A stretch of DNA of 29,079 nucleotides from an uncultured Porphyromonadaceae bacterium (GTDB lineage: Bacteria > Bacteroidota > Bacteroidia > Bacteroidales > Muribaculaceae), in contig UREH01000007.1 in assembly GCA_900546835.1 (NCBI GenBank), positions 1 through 29,079 of the forward strand, in the 5' to 3' direction. The notes below the pieces were generated by a model that saw only the letters and a program-made list of their open reading frames with translations, was not told the DNA's origin and ran no database searches. Below, in pieces: positions 15,260 through 23,963 of the stretch; position 1 is the first letter of the stretch, and every line of letters begins with the position of its first letter. The position numbers and the translations under genes are program-made.

Positions 15260-16195
15260 TTAATGAAATGTTGTATTCCCATTTTCCAGTTCTTTTGCGA
15301 GCCGGTTGAGTTCCATGGCGACGCCGCGGGTAAGAGTGGCTGAGTCGCCCTGAGGTTCGGCGGTTGCAATCTGAAGCAGACGGCCCTCTCGGCAGTAGTC
15401 GAAAAATCGCCCCTGGGGTTTATAGCGCTCGGGCATCGGGCCGGCCATGATTTCGATTATGTGAGCCTCAACTTCGAGGGCGATGTCTCTGACCATTTTC
15501 TCACCCCGGCTGATAAACGGGGATACGACGACTGCACCGTTTTCAATCACTTTTCGGAAGGAGGCGAGTGTGTCGGCCAGTTCCGTCCCTTCGCAGTGTC
15601 GGCTCACTTTTACCGCAATGATATGGAAATGGGTCGCCAGAAAGATATTACCGATGGCCTGGCAGGGGGTGCCTCCGATGGAAATGTGGTATCGGCGCGA
15701 GAGTAAGTCGGGATTAGCCGCTTTATACCAGAATCGGCGGGGATTGTCTTTTATGTATTCGCGGGCTGTCTTAACTCGCTCATAGTCGAGGATTACCGAA
15801 TCATGAAAGCCTTGCTCGAATATGCGTGGCGATGTGGCGCGGAGTAAGGTTTCGGGAGCTGAGGCCCGCGCTTCGGAGGTGATCGCTCCCATCATAGAGG
15901 CTATGTAATTGCCCAACGCACGTGGCAGTCCCGTTGCCACCTGGAGGAGGAAATGGATGTGGTCGGGCATTATCACGAGTTTGTATATCCGCATGCCAAG
16001 GGCAAGATGCTCCAGCGCGAATACCTGGCGCCGAATTATTTCTCCAACAGGAAAGAGGCGCGTGGTGAAGCGGTCTGCTCCCTCACGAACAACCTCGGAA
16101 AAGGCGCCCACGCCTTCACCTTTTTTAAGTGTGAGCATGTAGAACCCCGGTCGGCGGTAGTCGTGCCAGTCGGCTCGGAAGCAAAGCTTAGACAT
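15260..16195 (-). CDS. REP-associated tyrosine transposase (IS200-like Y1) with C-terminal Rossmann-like domain
   Basis: The 311-residue protein combines a Y1 HUH nuclease/transposase domain with an unusual second half. The HUH pair lies in VIMPDHIHFLL (H79 and H81). The presumed nucleophile is Y147 in REYIKDNPRR. Such RAYT proteins nick and join single-stranded DNA at REP hairpins carrying a GTAG-type foot. Residues about 165-281 continue as IFLATHFHIIAVKVSR, GAVVVSPFISRGEK and RYKPQGRFFDYCREGRLL, resembling a DprA/LOG-like nucleotide-binding fold; this is my reading, not a search result. An in-frame TTG two codons upstream is possible, but the ATG at 16195 is preferred. It is a single-copy gene with no IS ends, flanked upstream by a large inverted hairpin pair. 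Confidence 0.85.
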   Translation of the reverse strand: MSKLCFRADWHDYRRPGFYMLTLKKGEGVGAFSEVVREGADRFTTRLFPVGEIIRRQVFALEHLALGMRIYKLVIMPDHIHFLLQVATGLPRALGNYIASMMGAITSEARASAPETLLRATSPRIFEQGFHDSVILDYERVKTAREYIKDNPRRFWYKAANPDLLSRRYHISIGGTPCQAIGNIFLATHFHIIAVKVSRHCEGTELADTLASFRKVIENGAVVVSPFISRGEKMVRDIALEVEAHIIEIMAGPMPERYKPQGRFFDYCREGRLLQIATAEPQGDSATLTRGVAMELNRLAKELENGNTTFH

Positions 16196-16224
16196 GCGCA
16201 ATCGATATTAGGTGGGACAGACTC

Positions 16225-16408
16225 TCCGGCGATTCTCGCCGGAAGCGGAAAGCCGCTCCTTGGCTTCGGAAGCGGAGCCGGGAGAGAGCGGAGGGAATGG
16301 AGAGGCAAGCGGGCGGAATAGAATGCAAACTTAATTGGAGTGGAAAAGATGAGCAGGGGAGGCGGGTATCAAAGGTGCGGTTTGCCGCTTCCGGCGAGAA
16401 TCGCCGGA
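16225..16408. repeat. Inverted hairpin pair upstream of the RAYT gene
   Basis: Two 32-bp arms (16225-16256 and 16377-16408) are inverted copies of each other with two mismatches. Each arm contains two hairpins: TCCGGCGA-TTC-TCGCCGGA, and a smaller one whose loop differs between arms (GCGG-N4-CCGC in both). The arms enclose 120 bp and lie in the 308-bp gap between the RAYT and prfB. The core differs from the GTAGGGA elements elsewhere in the window. The remainder of this gap, including the 3' flank of prfB, shows nothing else I can name. Confidence 0.85.
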
Positions 16409-16503
16409 AAGGGTGGTGACGTTTCCCTAAGCAGATTTCCATAGCCTTTCTCCGGAGCCTGGATGCGGGGCGCCGGGGTTCGCGCTATGGTCCCCCCGGG
16501 GCT

Positions 16504-17619
16504 TTACTCCTCGGTCTGGGCGAATTCCATGAGGTAGGCTTTGATGAAGCCGTCGAGGTCGCCGTCCATCACGCCGTTGACGTCGGAGGTCTGATAGCCG
16601 GTGCGGTGGTCTTTTACGCGGCGGTCGTCGAATACGTAGCTGCGGATTTGCGAGCCCCACTCGATTTTCATCTTGCCGGCTTCGATTTTGGCCTGCTCCT
16701 CAAGGCGGTGGTTCATCTCCTTCTCGTAGAGTATGGAGCGCAGGTGGCGCAGGGCATTCTCGCGGTTTTTGGGCTGGTCGCGGGTCTCGGTGTTCTCGAT
16801 AAGGATTTCCTCTTTTTCGCCGGTGTAGGGGTCGGTGTACTGATAGCGCAGGCGCACGCCGGATTCCACCTTATTGACGTTCTGGCCGCCGGCACCGCCG
16901 GAGCGGAAGGTATCCCACGACATGAGGGCCGGTTCGATCTTCACCTCGATGGAGTCGTCGACCAGCGGGGTGACGAATACGGAGGCGAAGGAGGTCATGC
17001 GTTTTCCCTGGGCGTTGTAGGGCGACACGCGCACCAGGCGGTGCACTCCGTTCTCGCTCTTGAGGTAGCCGTAGGCGAAGTCGCCCTCTACGTTGATGGT
17101 GCAGCTCTTTATGCCGGCTTCGTCGCCTTCGAGGAGGTTGGCGATGGAGGTTTTGTAGCCGTGTTTCTCGCAGTAGCGCAGATACATGCGCATGAGCATG
17201 GAGGCCCAGTCCTGGCTCTCGGTGCCTCCGGCGCCGGAGTTGATTTTTAGCACGACGCCCATGTGGTCTTCCTCGCGGCGGAGCATGTTGCGCAGCTCGA
17301 GCTCCTCGATGAGCTCGACGGTACGGGCATACATCTGGTCGAGTTCAGCCTCTTCGAGCAGGCCTTCCTTGAGGAAGTCCCAGCCGCTCTGGAGCTCGTC
17401 GACGGCCACCTCCACTTCGTGGTAGCCGTTGACCCACGCCTGGAGGTCCTTGATTTTCTTCATCTGGGCCTGCGCCTCCTTGGGGTGTTCCCAGAAATCG
17501 GGCACGTGGGTGCGGAGTTCCTCCTCCTCGATCTGGATTTTCTTGTTGTCGATGTCGAGATAGCGGTGAAGGGCGTCGCGGCGTGTGGCGGTATCTTTAA
17601 GTTGCTCCAGGGTAATCAT
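16504..17619 (-). CDS. prfB: Peptide chain release factor 2
   Basis: The 371-residue factor releases nascent peptides at UGA and UAA codons. The peptidyl-hydrolysis motif GGQ is at 244-246 within SGGAGGQNVNKVES. The codon-recognition tripeptide, SPF in E. coli RF2, reads SPY here (199-201; RLVRVSPYNAQGKRMTSF). The internal RF2 features INSGAGGTESQDWASML and WGSQIRSYVFDD are intact. In E. coli the gene has a programmed +1 frameshift (CUU UGA C) near codon 25; at the equivalent place this gene reads TAT CTC GAC without a stop, so it is translated in one frame. Its own stop is TAA. It is the third gene of a topA-rluA-prfB row, 66 nt after the pseudouridine synthase. Confidence 0.96.
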   Translation of the reverse strand: MITLEQLKDTATRRDALHRYLDIDNKKIQIEEEELRTHVPDFWEHPKEAQAQMKKIKDLQAWVNGYHEVEVAVDELQSGWDFLKEGLLEEAELDQMYARTVELIEELELRNMLRREEDHMGVVLKINSGAGGTESQDWASMLMRMYLRYCEKHGYKTSIANLLEGDEAGIKSCTINVEGDFAYGYLKSENGVHRLVRVSPYNAQGKRMTSFASVFVTPLVDDSIEVKIEPALMSWDTFRSGGAGGQNVNKVESGVRLRYQYTDPYTGEKEEILIENTETRDQPKNRENALRHLRSILYEKEMNHRLEEQAKIEAGKMKIEWGSQIRSYVFDDRRVKDHRTGYQTSDVNGVMDGDLDGFIKAYLMEFAQTEE

Positions 17620-17685
17620 ATGGGTAATGTGAATTTGATTATAAGATTTGAGGGAGATTGAGGTGATCGGGGAGATATGGGCCGT

Positions 17686-18633
17686 TCAGCCCTGTTTCAC
17701 CATCGAGAGGAATGAGGCGGGAACCGGGGTCTCGAACGTCATCAGCTGGCGCGTGGCAGGATGGATGAACACGAGCGTGCGCGCATGGAGGGCCAGACGG
17801 TGGATGGGGGCCGACTTGGCGCCGTAGCGGCGGTCGCCGCTTATGGGGTGGCCGAGGTCAGACATATGGACGCGGATCTGGTTCTTGCGGCCGGTCTCAA
17901 GCTCGACTTCGGCGAGGGTGAATCCGTTGGCGCACTGTAGGGTGCGGTAGCGCGTCAGCGCGGGCTTCCCCTCTTCGGGGTTGTCGGTGGAGTATACCTG
18001 ATATTTCGAGTTCTCGGCCAGGTAGCTGCGCACTTCGCCGTCGGGCGGGTCGAGCTTCCCCTCGACCACACAGACATACTGGCGGCGGCGCACCATATTG
18101 TTCCAGTTATGCTGAAGTCCCTCCTTGGCGGCCATGGTCTTTGCGAAGACCATCAGGCCGGAGGTATGCTGGTCGAGGCGGTGTACGATGAAGATTTTCT
18201 GGCGCGGGTCGACGTCTTTCACGTAGTCGCGGAGAATGGAGTAGGCCGTTCCCTCCTTCACCTTGTCGTTGCCCATGGAGAGCAGTCCGTAGCCCTTGTT
18301 GACCACGATGATATGTTCGTCTTCGTAGACGAGCTGCATGCGGCGGTTGCGGAACGTGACGAACGGACGCGTAAAGTTCACCTCCACGCGCGCTCCGGCG
18401 GCAACATCGGCATCGAACTGCGAGGTGACCGTCCCGGCGAGCTTCACCTGGCCGTATTTAAGCATCTGCTTGATGGCAGTGCGTTTGCGTTCCGGCATCC
18501 TGGCGGCGAGAAACTCCATGAGCCGCATGGGTTCCGTGGCCGTGAAGGCTGCGATGGAGTCGGGGCGGAGCGGAGCGCGCTCGGCGCCGGGTTTCATTGT
18601 TTTGCGTAGGGATGAGGCTGTCTTCCTGTTCAT
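17686..18633 (-). CDS. RluA/RluD-family pseudouridine synthase
   Basis: The 315-residue enzyme isomerises uridine to pseudouridine in rRNA or tRNA. The catalytic motif is HRLDQHTSGLMVFAKT, with D154 the expected nucleophile. An S4-like RNA-binding domain precedes it (about 36-90; LMEFLAARMPERKRTAIKQML and GQVKLAGTVT). The C-terminal TGRKNQIRVHMSDLGHPISGD, then RLALHA, is the usual RluA closing. The first ~30 residues are basic and may be dispensable; a second ATG at 18597 is a possible start. It starts 23 nt after topA, consistent with co-transcription. The specific target site (23S, tRNA or both) cannot be read from sequence. Confidence 0.93.
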   Translation of the reverse strand: MNRKTASSLRKTMKPGAERAPLRPDSIAAFTATEPMRLMEFLAARMPERKRTAIKQMLKYGQVKLAGTVTSQFDADVAAGARVEVNFTRPFVTFRNRRMQLVYEDEHIIVVNKGYGLLSMGNDKVKEGTAYSILRDYVKDVDPRQKIFIVHRLDQHTSGLMVFAKTMAAKEGLQHNWNNMVRRRQYVCVVEGKLDPPDGEVRSYLAENSKYQVYSTDNPEEGKPALTRYRTLQCANGFTLAEVELETGRKNQIRVHMSDLGHPISGDRRYGAKSAPIHRLALHARTLVFIHPATRQLMTFETPVPASFLSMVKQG

Positions 18634-18656
18634 TGGGTCGGCTTATCGGTGGATTT

Positions 18657-20987
18657 TCAGCTTTTGCGGCGGCCGCGTGCGCGCGGCGAAGCGGGTTTGG
18701 CCTCGGCTTCGGCCACAATCTTGCGGCATTCGTCGAGGGCGAGGGCGGCAGGGTCGGCCACGGTCCTGGGAATCTTGAAGTTACCGCCTTTATATTTTAT
18801 GTAGGGGCCGTAGCGGCCGTTGAGAATCTGCATGTCGGCATCTTCGTCGAAGGTCTTGAGCGTCTTGTTGGCGTCGGCGGCGCGCTTCTTTTCGATAAGC
18901 TCCACGGCCTCGTCGAGGGTGATGTGGGCGGGCGAGAGCTCCTTGGGGATGGATACAAATTTGCCTGCGTGCTTCACGTAGGGGCCGAAGCGTCCGATGG
19001 CCACCGTTACGTCCTGATCCTCGAATGAGCCTATCAGGCGCGGAAACTCGAAGAGCTTCAGGGCTTCTTCGAGCGTTATGGTGCTTACGCTCTGGCCTTT
19101 GAGCAGCGAAGCGAACTGAGGCTTCTCGTCGCCCTCGCCGTCGCCGAGCTGAATCATCGGGCCGAAGCGTCCGATTTTCACCAACACGGGGCGCCCGGTG
19201 GCGGGGTCGGTGCCGAGAATGCGTTCGCCCACGCGGTGCTCCGTGCGCGTGTTGAGCGCGCGGTCCACCCCGGGGTGGAAATCATCGTAGAAGGTCTGTA
19301 TCTCCTGGTGCCAGCCGAGTTTGCCCCGGGCGATGTCGTCGAAGCGCTCCTCGGTCTGGGCGGTGAAATTATAGTCGAGGATGTCGGGGAAATTCTCGGT
19401 GAGGTATTCGTTTACGACCTCGCCGATGTCGGTGGGCACGAGCTTGCCGCGCTCCGAGCCGACGGTCTCCGTGCGCGTCGAGCGCGAGATCTTGCCGTCG
19501 GGATGAACCGTGAGAATCTCGTATTCGCGCGGAGTGCCCTCCTTCTCGCCGCGCTCCACATATTCGCGCTGCAGGATGGTGGAGATGAATGTGGCGTAGG
19601 TGGAGGGGCGGCCGATGCCAAGCTCCTCGAGTTTTTTCACCAGCGAGCCTTCGGAGTAGCGCGGCGGCTGCTGTGTGAAGCGCTGTGTGGCGGTTATTTC
19701 GGTGAGCGAGAGTGTCTCCCCCTCGTGCATGGCGGGTAGAATGCCGGATGTCTGTTCGTCGGTCTCGTCGTCGGTGCTTTCGAGATATACCTTCAGGAAG
19801 CCGTCGAAGCGCACTACCTCGCCCGTGGCCGTGAAATGCTCCTGGCGCGAGGCCGGCTGAATCTCCACGGTGGTCTTTTCGATTTCGGCGTCGGCCATCT
19901 GCGAGGCCAGGGTGCGCTTCCAGATAAGCGAATAGAGCCGCTTTTCCTGGGCAGTCCCCTCGATGGTCTGCTTGTCGACGTAGGTCGGACGGATGGCTTC
20001 GTGGGCCTCCTGCGCGCCCTTGCTATGGGTGTGATACTGGCGCGTGTGGAGGTAGCGCTCGCCCAGATTCCCGCGGATTTCCTTGGCCAGGGCGTTGAGT
20101 GCCAGCTGCGAGAGGTTGAGCGAGTCGGTACGCATATACGTGATGTGACCGGCCTCATACAGGCGCTGGGCCACCATCATGGTCTGCGATACGGTGAAGC
20201 CGAGCTTGCGGGCGGCCTCCTGCTGGAGGGTGGAGGTGGTGAACGGTGGCGCCGGAGATTTCTTCACCGGGCGCACGTTGACGGACGATACCTTGAAGCT
20301 GGTGCCGCTGCATTCGGCCAGCAGCTCGCGGGCCTGGGCGTCGTCGGCCAGACGCTTCGACAGTTCGGCTCCTACAGCTGTGCCGTCGGCCGTGGCGAAT
20401 CGGGCGTTCACGCGGTAGAACTGCTCGGGGCGGAAGTTTTTGATTTCGTGCTCGCGCTCCATAATCAGACGCACCACCACGCTCTGCACGCGGCCGGCCG
20501 AGAGAGCCGGCTTGATTTTCTTCCAGAGCACCGGCGACAGCTCAAACCCCACGATGCGGTCGAGCACGCGGCGCGCCTGCTGAGCGTCGACCAGATTCAG
20601 GTCGATATGGCGCGGATTCTTTATGGCATTGAGAATGGCATCCTTGGTGATTTCATGGAATACGATGCGCCGCGTGGTCTCCGCCTTCAGCCCGAGCACC
20701 TCAAACAGATGCCAGGCGATGGCCTCTCCCTCGCGGTCTTCATCGGATGCGAGCCATACCATCTCGGCCTCCTTGGCTTTCTTGCGGAGGTCGGCCACCA
20801 GCGCCTTCTTGTCGTCGGGAATCTCATATTCCGGTTCGAAGCCGTTGGCCATGTCGATGCCGAAATTTTTCTTTTTGAGGTCGCGGATGTGGCCGTAGGA
20901 GGAGGTTACTATGTAGTCCGGACCAAGGAATTTTCCTATGGTCTTTGCCTTGGCCGGCGACTCGACTATGACGAGGTTTTTTGCCAT
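18657..20987 (-). CDS. topA: DNA topoisomerase I (type IA)
   Basis: The 776-residue enzyme relaxes negatively supercoiled DNA. The TOPRIM domain starts LVIVESPAKAKTIGKFLG and has the metal-binding DEDREGE (82-88). The nucleophile is Y284 in ITYMRTDSLN. SAGRVQSVVVRLI (163-175) and GIGRPSTYA are the other family landmarks. In place of Cys4 zinc fingers the C-terminus has repeated topoisomerase C-terminal modules with GRFGPMIQ, GRFGPYVKHAGKF and GRYGPYIKYKGG, ending in a basic tail (RARGRRKS). That layout is common in Bacteroidetes. It is the first gene of the topA-rluA-prfB group; a -7 box is about 90 bp upstream. Confidence 0.97.
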   Translation of the reverse strand: MAKNLVIVESPAKAKTIGKFLGPDYIVTSSYGHIRDLKKKNFGIDMANGFEPEYEIPDDKKALVADLRKKAKEAEMVWLASDEDREGEAIAWHLFEVLGLKAETTRRIVFHEITKDAILNAIKNPRHIDLNLVDAQQARRVLDRIVGFELSPVLWKKIKPALSAGRVQSVVVRLIMEREHEIKNFRPEQFYRVNARFATADGTAVGAELSKRLADDAQARELLAECSGTSFKVSSVNVRPVKKSPAPPFTTSTLQQEAARKLGFTVSQTMMVAQRLYEAGHITYMRTDSLNLSQLALNALAKEIRGNLGERYLHTRQYHTHSKGAQEAHEAIRPTYVDKQTIEGTAQEKRLYSLIWKRTLASQMADAEIEKTTVEIQPASRQEHFTATGEVVRFDGFLKVYLESTDDETDEQTSGILPAMHEGETLSLTEITATQRFTQQPPRYSEGSLVKKLEELGIGRPSTYATFISTILQREYVERGEKEGTPREYEILTVHPDGKISRSTRTETVGSERGKLVPTDIGEVVNEYLTENFPDILDYNFTAQTEERFDDIARGKLGWHQEIQTFYDDFHPGVDRALNTRTEHRVGERILGTDPATGRPVLVKIGRFGPMIQLGDGEGDEKPQFASLLKGQSVSTITLEEALKLFEFPRLIGSFEDQDVTVAIGRFGPYVKHAGKFVSIPKELSPAHITLDEAVELIEKKRAADANKTLKTFDEDADMQILNGRYGPYIKYKGGNFKIPRTVADPAALALDECRKIVAEAEAKPASPRARGRRKS

Positions 20988-21074
20988 CTGAGCTTATTGT
21001 TTGTGATTCGAAGCAAGCTCCGTCCGGCGGGGGACGGCGCGCCTTCAACAGGTAATCGTGTGGAAATTCGGGTG

Positions 21075-21082
21075 CAAAATTA
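21075..21082 (-). promoter_or_regulatory. Promoter -7 box for topA
   Basis: On the minus strand this reads TAATTTTG (TAnnTTTG). A TTG lies 16 bp further upstream (21099-21101) as a possible -33 box. Predicted leader about 80 nt. Confidence 0.45.
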
Positions 21083-21179
21083 CGAAATTCCCCGGGAACA
21101 ACGCCTTAATAATATAAAAAAGTTCTGACCGCTCTGACAAGCAGCACTGCCTCCGGACGATACTTGCGGGAATCTCGGG

Positions 21180-21206
21180 GACCTTAGAGACCTTAAAGAC
21201 TCTAAA
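21180..21206. repeat. Three tandem 9-bp repeats in the topA / C10 peptidase divergent gap
   Basis: The repeats read GACCTTAGA, GACCTTAAA and GACTCTAAA. They lie in the 448-bp divergent gap 20988-21435, which otherwise holds the two promoters and no gene. Confidence 0.6.
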
Positions 21207-21313
21207 TCCCTCTTGAGCCGCCTCCTCCGGCGATGTGGCGCCCTCTGCGGGCAAAGAAGAGAAATTTAAGCATTTTTAACCGTAAAGAATGTAGTTGCGG
21301 GAAATGCATAGAG

Positions 21314-21345
21314 TATATTTGCAAAATATATGTGCATATTCACAT
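21314..21345 (+). promoter_or_regulatory. Promoter -7 box and small inverted repeat for the C10 peptidase
   Basis: TATATTTG (21314-21321) matches TAnnTTTG, with a TTG 16 bp upstream (21295-21297). An inverted repeat ATGTG-CATATT-CACAT (21330-21345) overlaps the predicted start of transcription and could be a regulator site. Predicted leader about 108 nt. Confidence 0.45.
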
Positions 21346-21435
21346 GCTATTTTAATTTTTGATTCTTAAGCTGATAGACAATCGGAATTGCATATGTGAT
21401 TCTACGTTACGTATAAACCAACACACACATTTTTC

Positions 21436-23877
21436 ATGAAACATCGCTTTACTCTGTTTGCACTGGCTGCGGCTCTCCTGTCGACGGGTGCGTGGGCCGA
21501 CGTGCTTACTCCCGGGCAGGCGCTCGCACGCCTGGACGAAGGCCGCACGAAGGCTCCCTCCGCGGGCGCTCCCGCCACTCTGAAGCTGCGCACCACCGTA
21601 AACACCTCCGTCTCCGAGCCGGCGGCTTACCTTTTCGAGAAGGAGGGCCAAAAGGGCTACGTGGTTCTTGCGGCCGACGACGGTGTCGACGCTGTTCTCG
21701 GCTACTCCGACGCTCCCGCCGCCACTGACGGCACCATTCCTCCGCAGATGCAGGGGATGCTCGATTACTACGCCCTCGAAATCGAGGCACTTCGCGCAGG
21801 GAACGTTCGCCAGACTCTCCCCTCGAAGACCTCCACGGCCGAGCGCGCTCCAATCGCCCCGATGGTCAAGGCAAAATGGGGCCAGGGAACGCCTTACAAC
21901 GACCAGACACCCACAATTGACGGGCAGCACTGCCTCACCGGATGCGGTGCAACCGCCGTTGCACAGGTGCTCGCCTATCACCGCTTTCCCGCCCAGGCCA
22001 CCGGCAGGGGATACTGCTACTATACCGTCGACAACGAGAAGCAGCAGGAGTTCCTCGACCTCGGCGAGCCCATCGACTGGGCGAACATGCCCGAAGTAGT
22101 TCCACAGACTGCCGCTCAGAAGGCAGCCGTAGCCCAGCTTATGAAAATCTGCGGCTATGCGATCCATATGAACTATGGGCTGCAGTGGTCTGAATCGGAT
22201 ATGTACGGAATCACCACCGCCGCCGTCAACCATTTCGGTTTCGACCGCGCAACTACGCTCGATCAAATGAAATACCATTCCATCGCCGAATGGGAGGATT
22301 TGCTCTACGGCAGTCTGCAGGCCGGATGTCCTATTGTATACCGTGGCTACGGCAACACTCAGGGCGGCCACATCTTCGTATGCGACGGCTATGCCTCCGA
22401 CGGCTATTTCCACTTCAACTGGGGCTGGAACGGCCAGTCCGACGGTTATTTCAAGGTTTCCGCCCTCAATCCCAATCAGATATATACCGGCACTGAGATG
22501 AGCGGGTTCACACAGGGGCAGTTTGCCGTTCTGAACATGAAACCCGGCGCCAGCACCATACAGGATGTAAAACCGATAATCTGCCAGGACAGCGATCTTT
22601 ACGGCAACATGGAAGGTTCAACGCTGACTCTCGACAGCGGGTTTTATAATGAAAGCCATTCCTCGATCGACGTGCAGCTTGGTGTCTGCGTGCGCAATAT
22701 GACGGACAATACCGAAAAGTATTACCCCCTCGACGCCAGGGAGCAGAATCTCTCCCTCGGCATGGGATGGGGAAGCATCTCGGTGGATGTCTCGCAGTTC
22801 GGCATGGTCGAAGGCGTCAACTATGCAGTGCGTGTTGTAAGCCGCGCCTACGATGGCTCCGGACCATGGTATGAGTCGCTGCATCAGACCACCTCCGGCC
22901 ACGAATTCATCGTCGCCTTAGAAGGCGCTACATATAAGGCCGTAGGGAGATACAGCTACAATCCCGTCGGCTCATTTTTAGAAGTTCCTTCTACGCTGTA
23001 TGTCAACGGCATGCAGACCGTGAAAGTTCAGATTACCAACCGCTGGGATTTCCCGGTACATTCATATTTCACTCCGTATATCAGTTATAACAGCGGCTAT
23101 TATCCTGTAGGCGACGGTATTCTGGTGGAACTCGGCCCCGGTGAGGTAGCCGAGCGCGAACTAACCGTGAATTACGGGTTAGGTGCAACCGACAATTCCG
23201 TTACTCTTATGCTGGTACAGAACGACTACCTCATACACGATTCGCGCGGCATAGCGGTCGCTTCCTTCCCCGACGATGCTGCAGTCACGTCTGCCGGCAT
23301 CCGTTTCGACGACGGAAGCTCGAACGTGGTCAATCCCGACGGATTTACTGTAACAGCCGACGTGGCGTGCTCCAAAGGTGTTTATGCACATACCATCCGG
23401 TTCCAGCTCTACGTAGATCCGCAAAATAACGGCCAGCTCGCTTATCTCGGACTCTGCAATACATCGAAGCCGGTATTCATAGAAGAGAACGGACACGCGG
23501 AAGCCACAGTTGCTTTTAGCATTCCTGAAAATCTTCGCGACTTCGGCACGTATTATGTTATGCCTTTCAATATGGTGAAGGGCAGTGCTCTCGCAAATTC
23601 GCCTGCTCCGTTCACTCTGCTGAAGACGGGTGGGGTGGCTGACGCCGTGGCTGAGACCGACGCGCTGAAGATTTTCTACGACCGCGGGGTGCACACCATA
23701 GTGCTCGGCGGCACTTCGCCCGTCACCTCGCTTGAGGTCTATAGCGCCGACGGCAGGGCCATTGCCATAGATATGGAGGGCCGCACCGTTTCGGTCGAGG
23801 CTCTCCCCGCAGGGGTCTACGTGGTAGTCGCCACCGATGCCACCGGCGCCCGCGCAACAGCCAAAATCGCCCGGTAA
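21436..23877 (+). CDS. Secreted C10 (streptopain-type) cysteine peptidase with propeptide and C-terminal tail
   Basis: The 813-residue protein is a secreted protease. A signal peptide ends near residue 21 (LSTGAWA-D). Residues about 22-130 form the Spi/C10 propeptide-inhibitor domain (LTPGQALARLDEG, GYVVLAADD, VLGYSD). The catalytic Cys is C170 in LTGCGATAVAQVLAYHRFP, and the catalytic His is H312 in GGHIFVCDGY; NWGWNGQSDGYF (328-339) is the usual C10 loop. About 400 residues of beta-rich domains follow. The last ~65 residues (SPVTSLEVYSADGRA, then LPAGVYVVVAT) resemble a type A secretion/anchoring tail. Related enzymes in Bacteroides and Porphyromonas cleave host proteins; the target here is unknown. 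The gene has its own promoter and terminator. Confidence 0.95.
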   Translation: MKHRFTLFALAAALLSTGAWADVLTPGQALARLDEGRTKAPSAGAPATLKLRTTVNTSVSEPAAYLFEKEGQKGYVVLAADDGVDAVLGYSDAPAATDGTIPPQMQGMLDYYALEIEALRAGNVRQTLPSKTSTAERAPIAPMVKAKWGQGTPYNDQTPTIDGQHCLTGCGATAVAQVLAYHRFPAQATGRGYCYYTVDNEKQQEFLDLGEPIDWANMPEVVPQTAAQKAAVAQLMKICGYAIHMNYGLQWSESDMYGITTAAVNHFGFDRATTLDQMKYHSIAEWEDLLYGSLQAGCPIVYRGYGNTQGGHIFVCDGYASDGYFHFNWGWNGQSDGYFKVSALNPNQIYTGTEMSGFTQGQFAVLNMKPGASTIQDVKPIICQDSDLYGNMEGSTLTLDSGFYNESHSSIDVQLGVCVRNMTDNTEKYYPLDAREQNLSLGMGWGSISVDVSQFGMVEGVNYAVRVVSRAYDGSGPWYESLHQTTSGHEFIVALEGATYKAVGRYSYNPVGSFLEVPSTLYVNGMQTVKVQITNRWDFPVHSYFTPYISYNSGYYPVGDGILVELGPGEVAERELTVNYGLGATDNSVTLMLVQNDYLIHDSRGIAVASFPDDAAVTSAGIRFDDGSSNVVNPDGFTVTADVACSKGVYAHTIRFQLYVDPQNNGQLAYLGLCNTSKPVFIEENGHAEATVAFSIPENLRDFGTYYVMPFNMVKGSALANSPAPFTLLKTGGVADAVAETDALKIFYDRGVHTIVLGGTSPVTSLEVYSADGRAIAIDMEGRTVSVEALPAGVYVVVATDATGARATAKIAR

Positions 23878-23903
23878 TACACTGATTCAAGCCAATATGA
23901 CAA

Positions 23904-23946
23904 CATCCGCAAACAATGGCGTGACATTGTTTGCGGATGCTTTTTT
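23904..23946 (+). terminator. Intrinsic terminator of the C10 peptidase gene
   Basis: A perfect 15-bp stem (CATCCGCAAACAATG/CATTGTTTGCGGATG, 6-nt loop) is followed by C and six T. Confidence 0.95.
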
Positions 23947-23963
23947 GAGGCGCTGGAGGCGGA

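Noticed and set aside
16036..16442. Short frames of about 84-90 residues on the minus strand above the RAYT
   Set aside because: Ser/Pro/Arg-rich translations of the inverted hairpin pair and the RAYT 5' end; no homology recognised.
21352..22413. 353-residue open frame antisense to the C10 peptidase
   Set aside because: It covers the catalytic domain region of the real gene and runs across its promoter; no recognisable domain.
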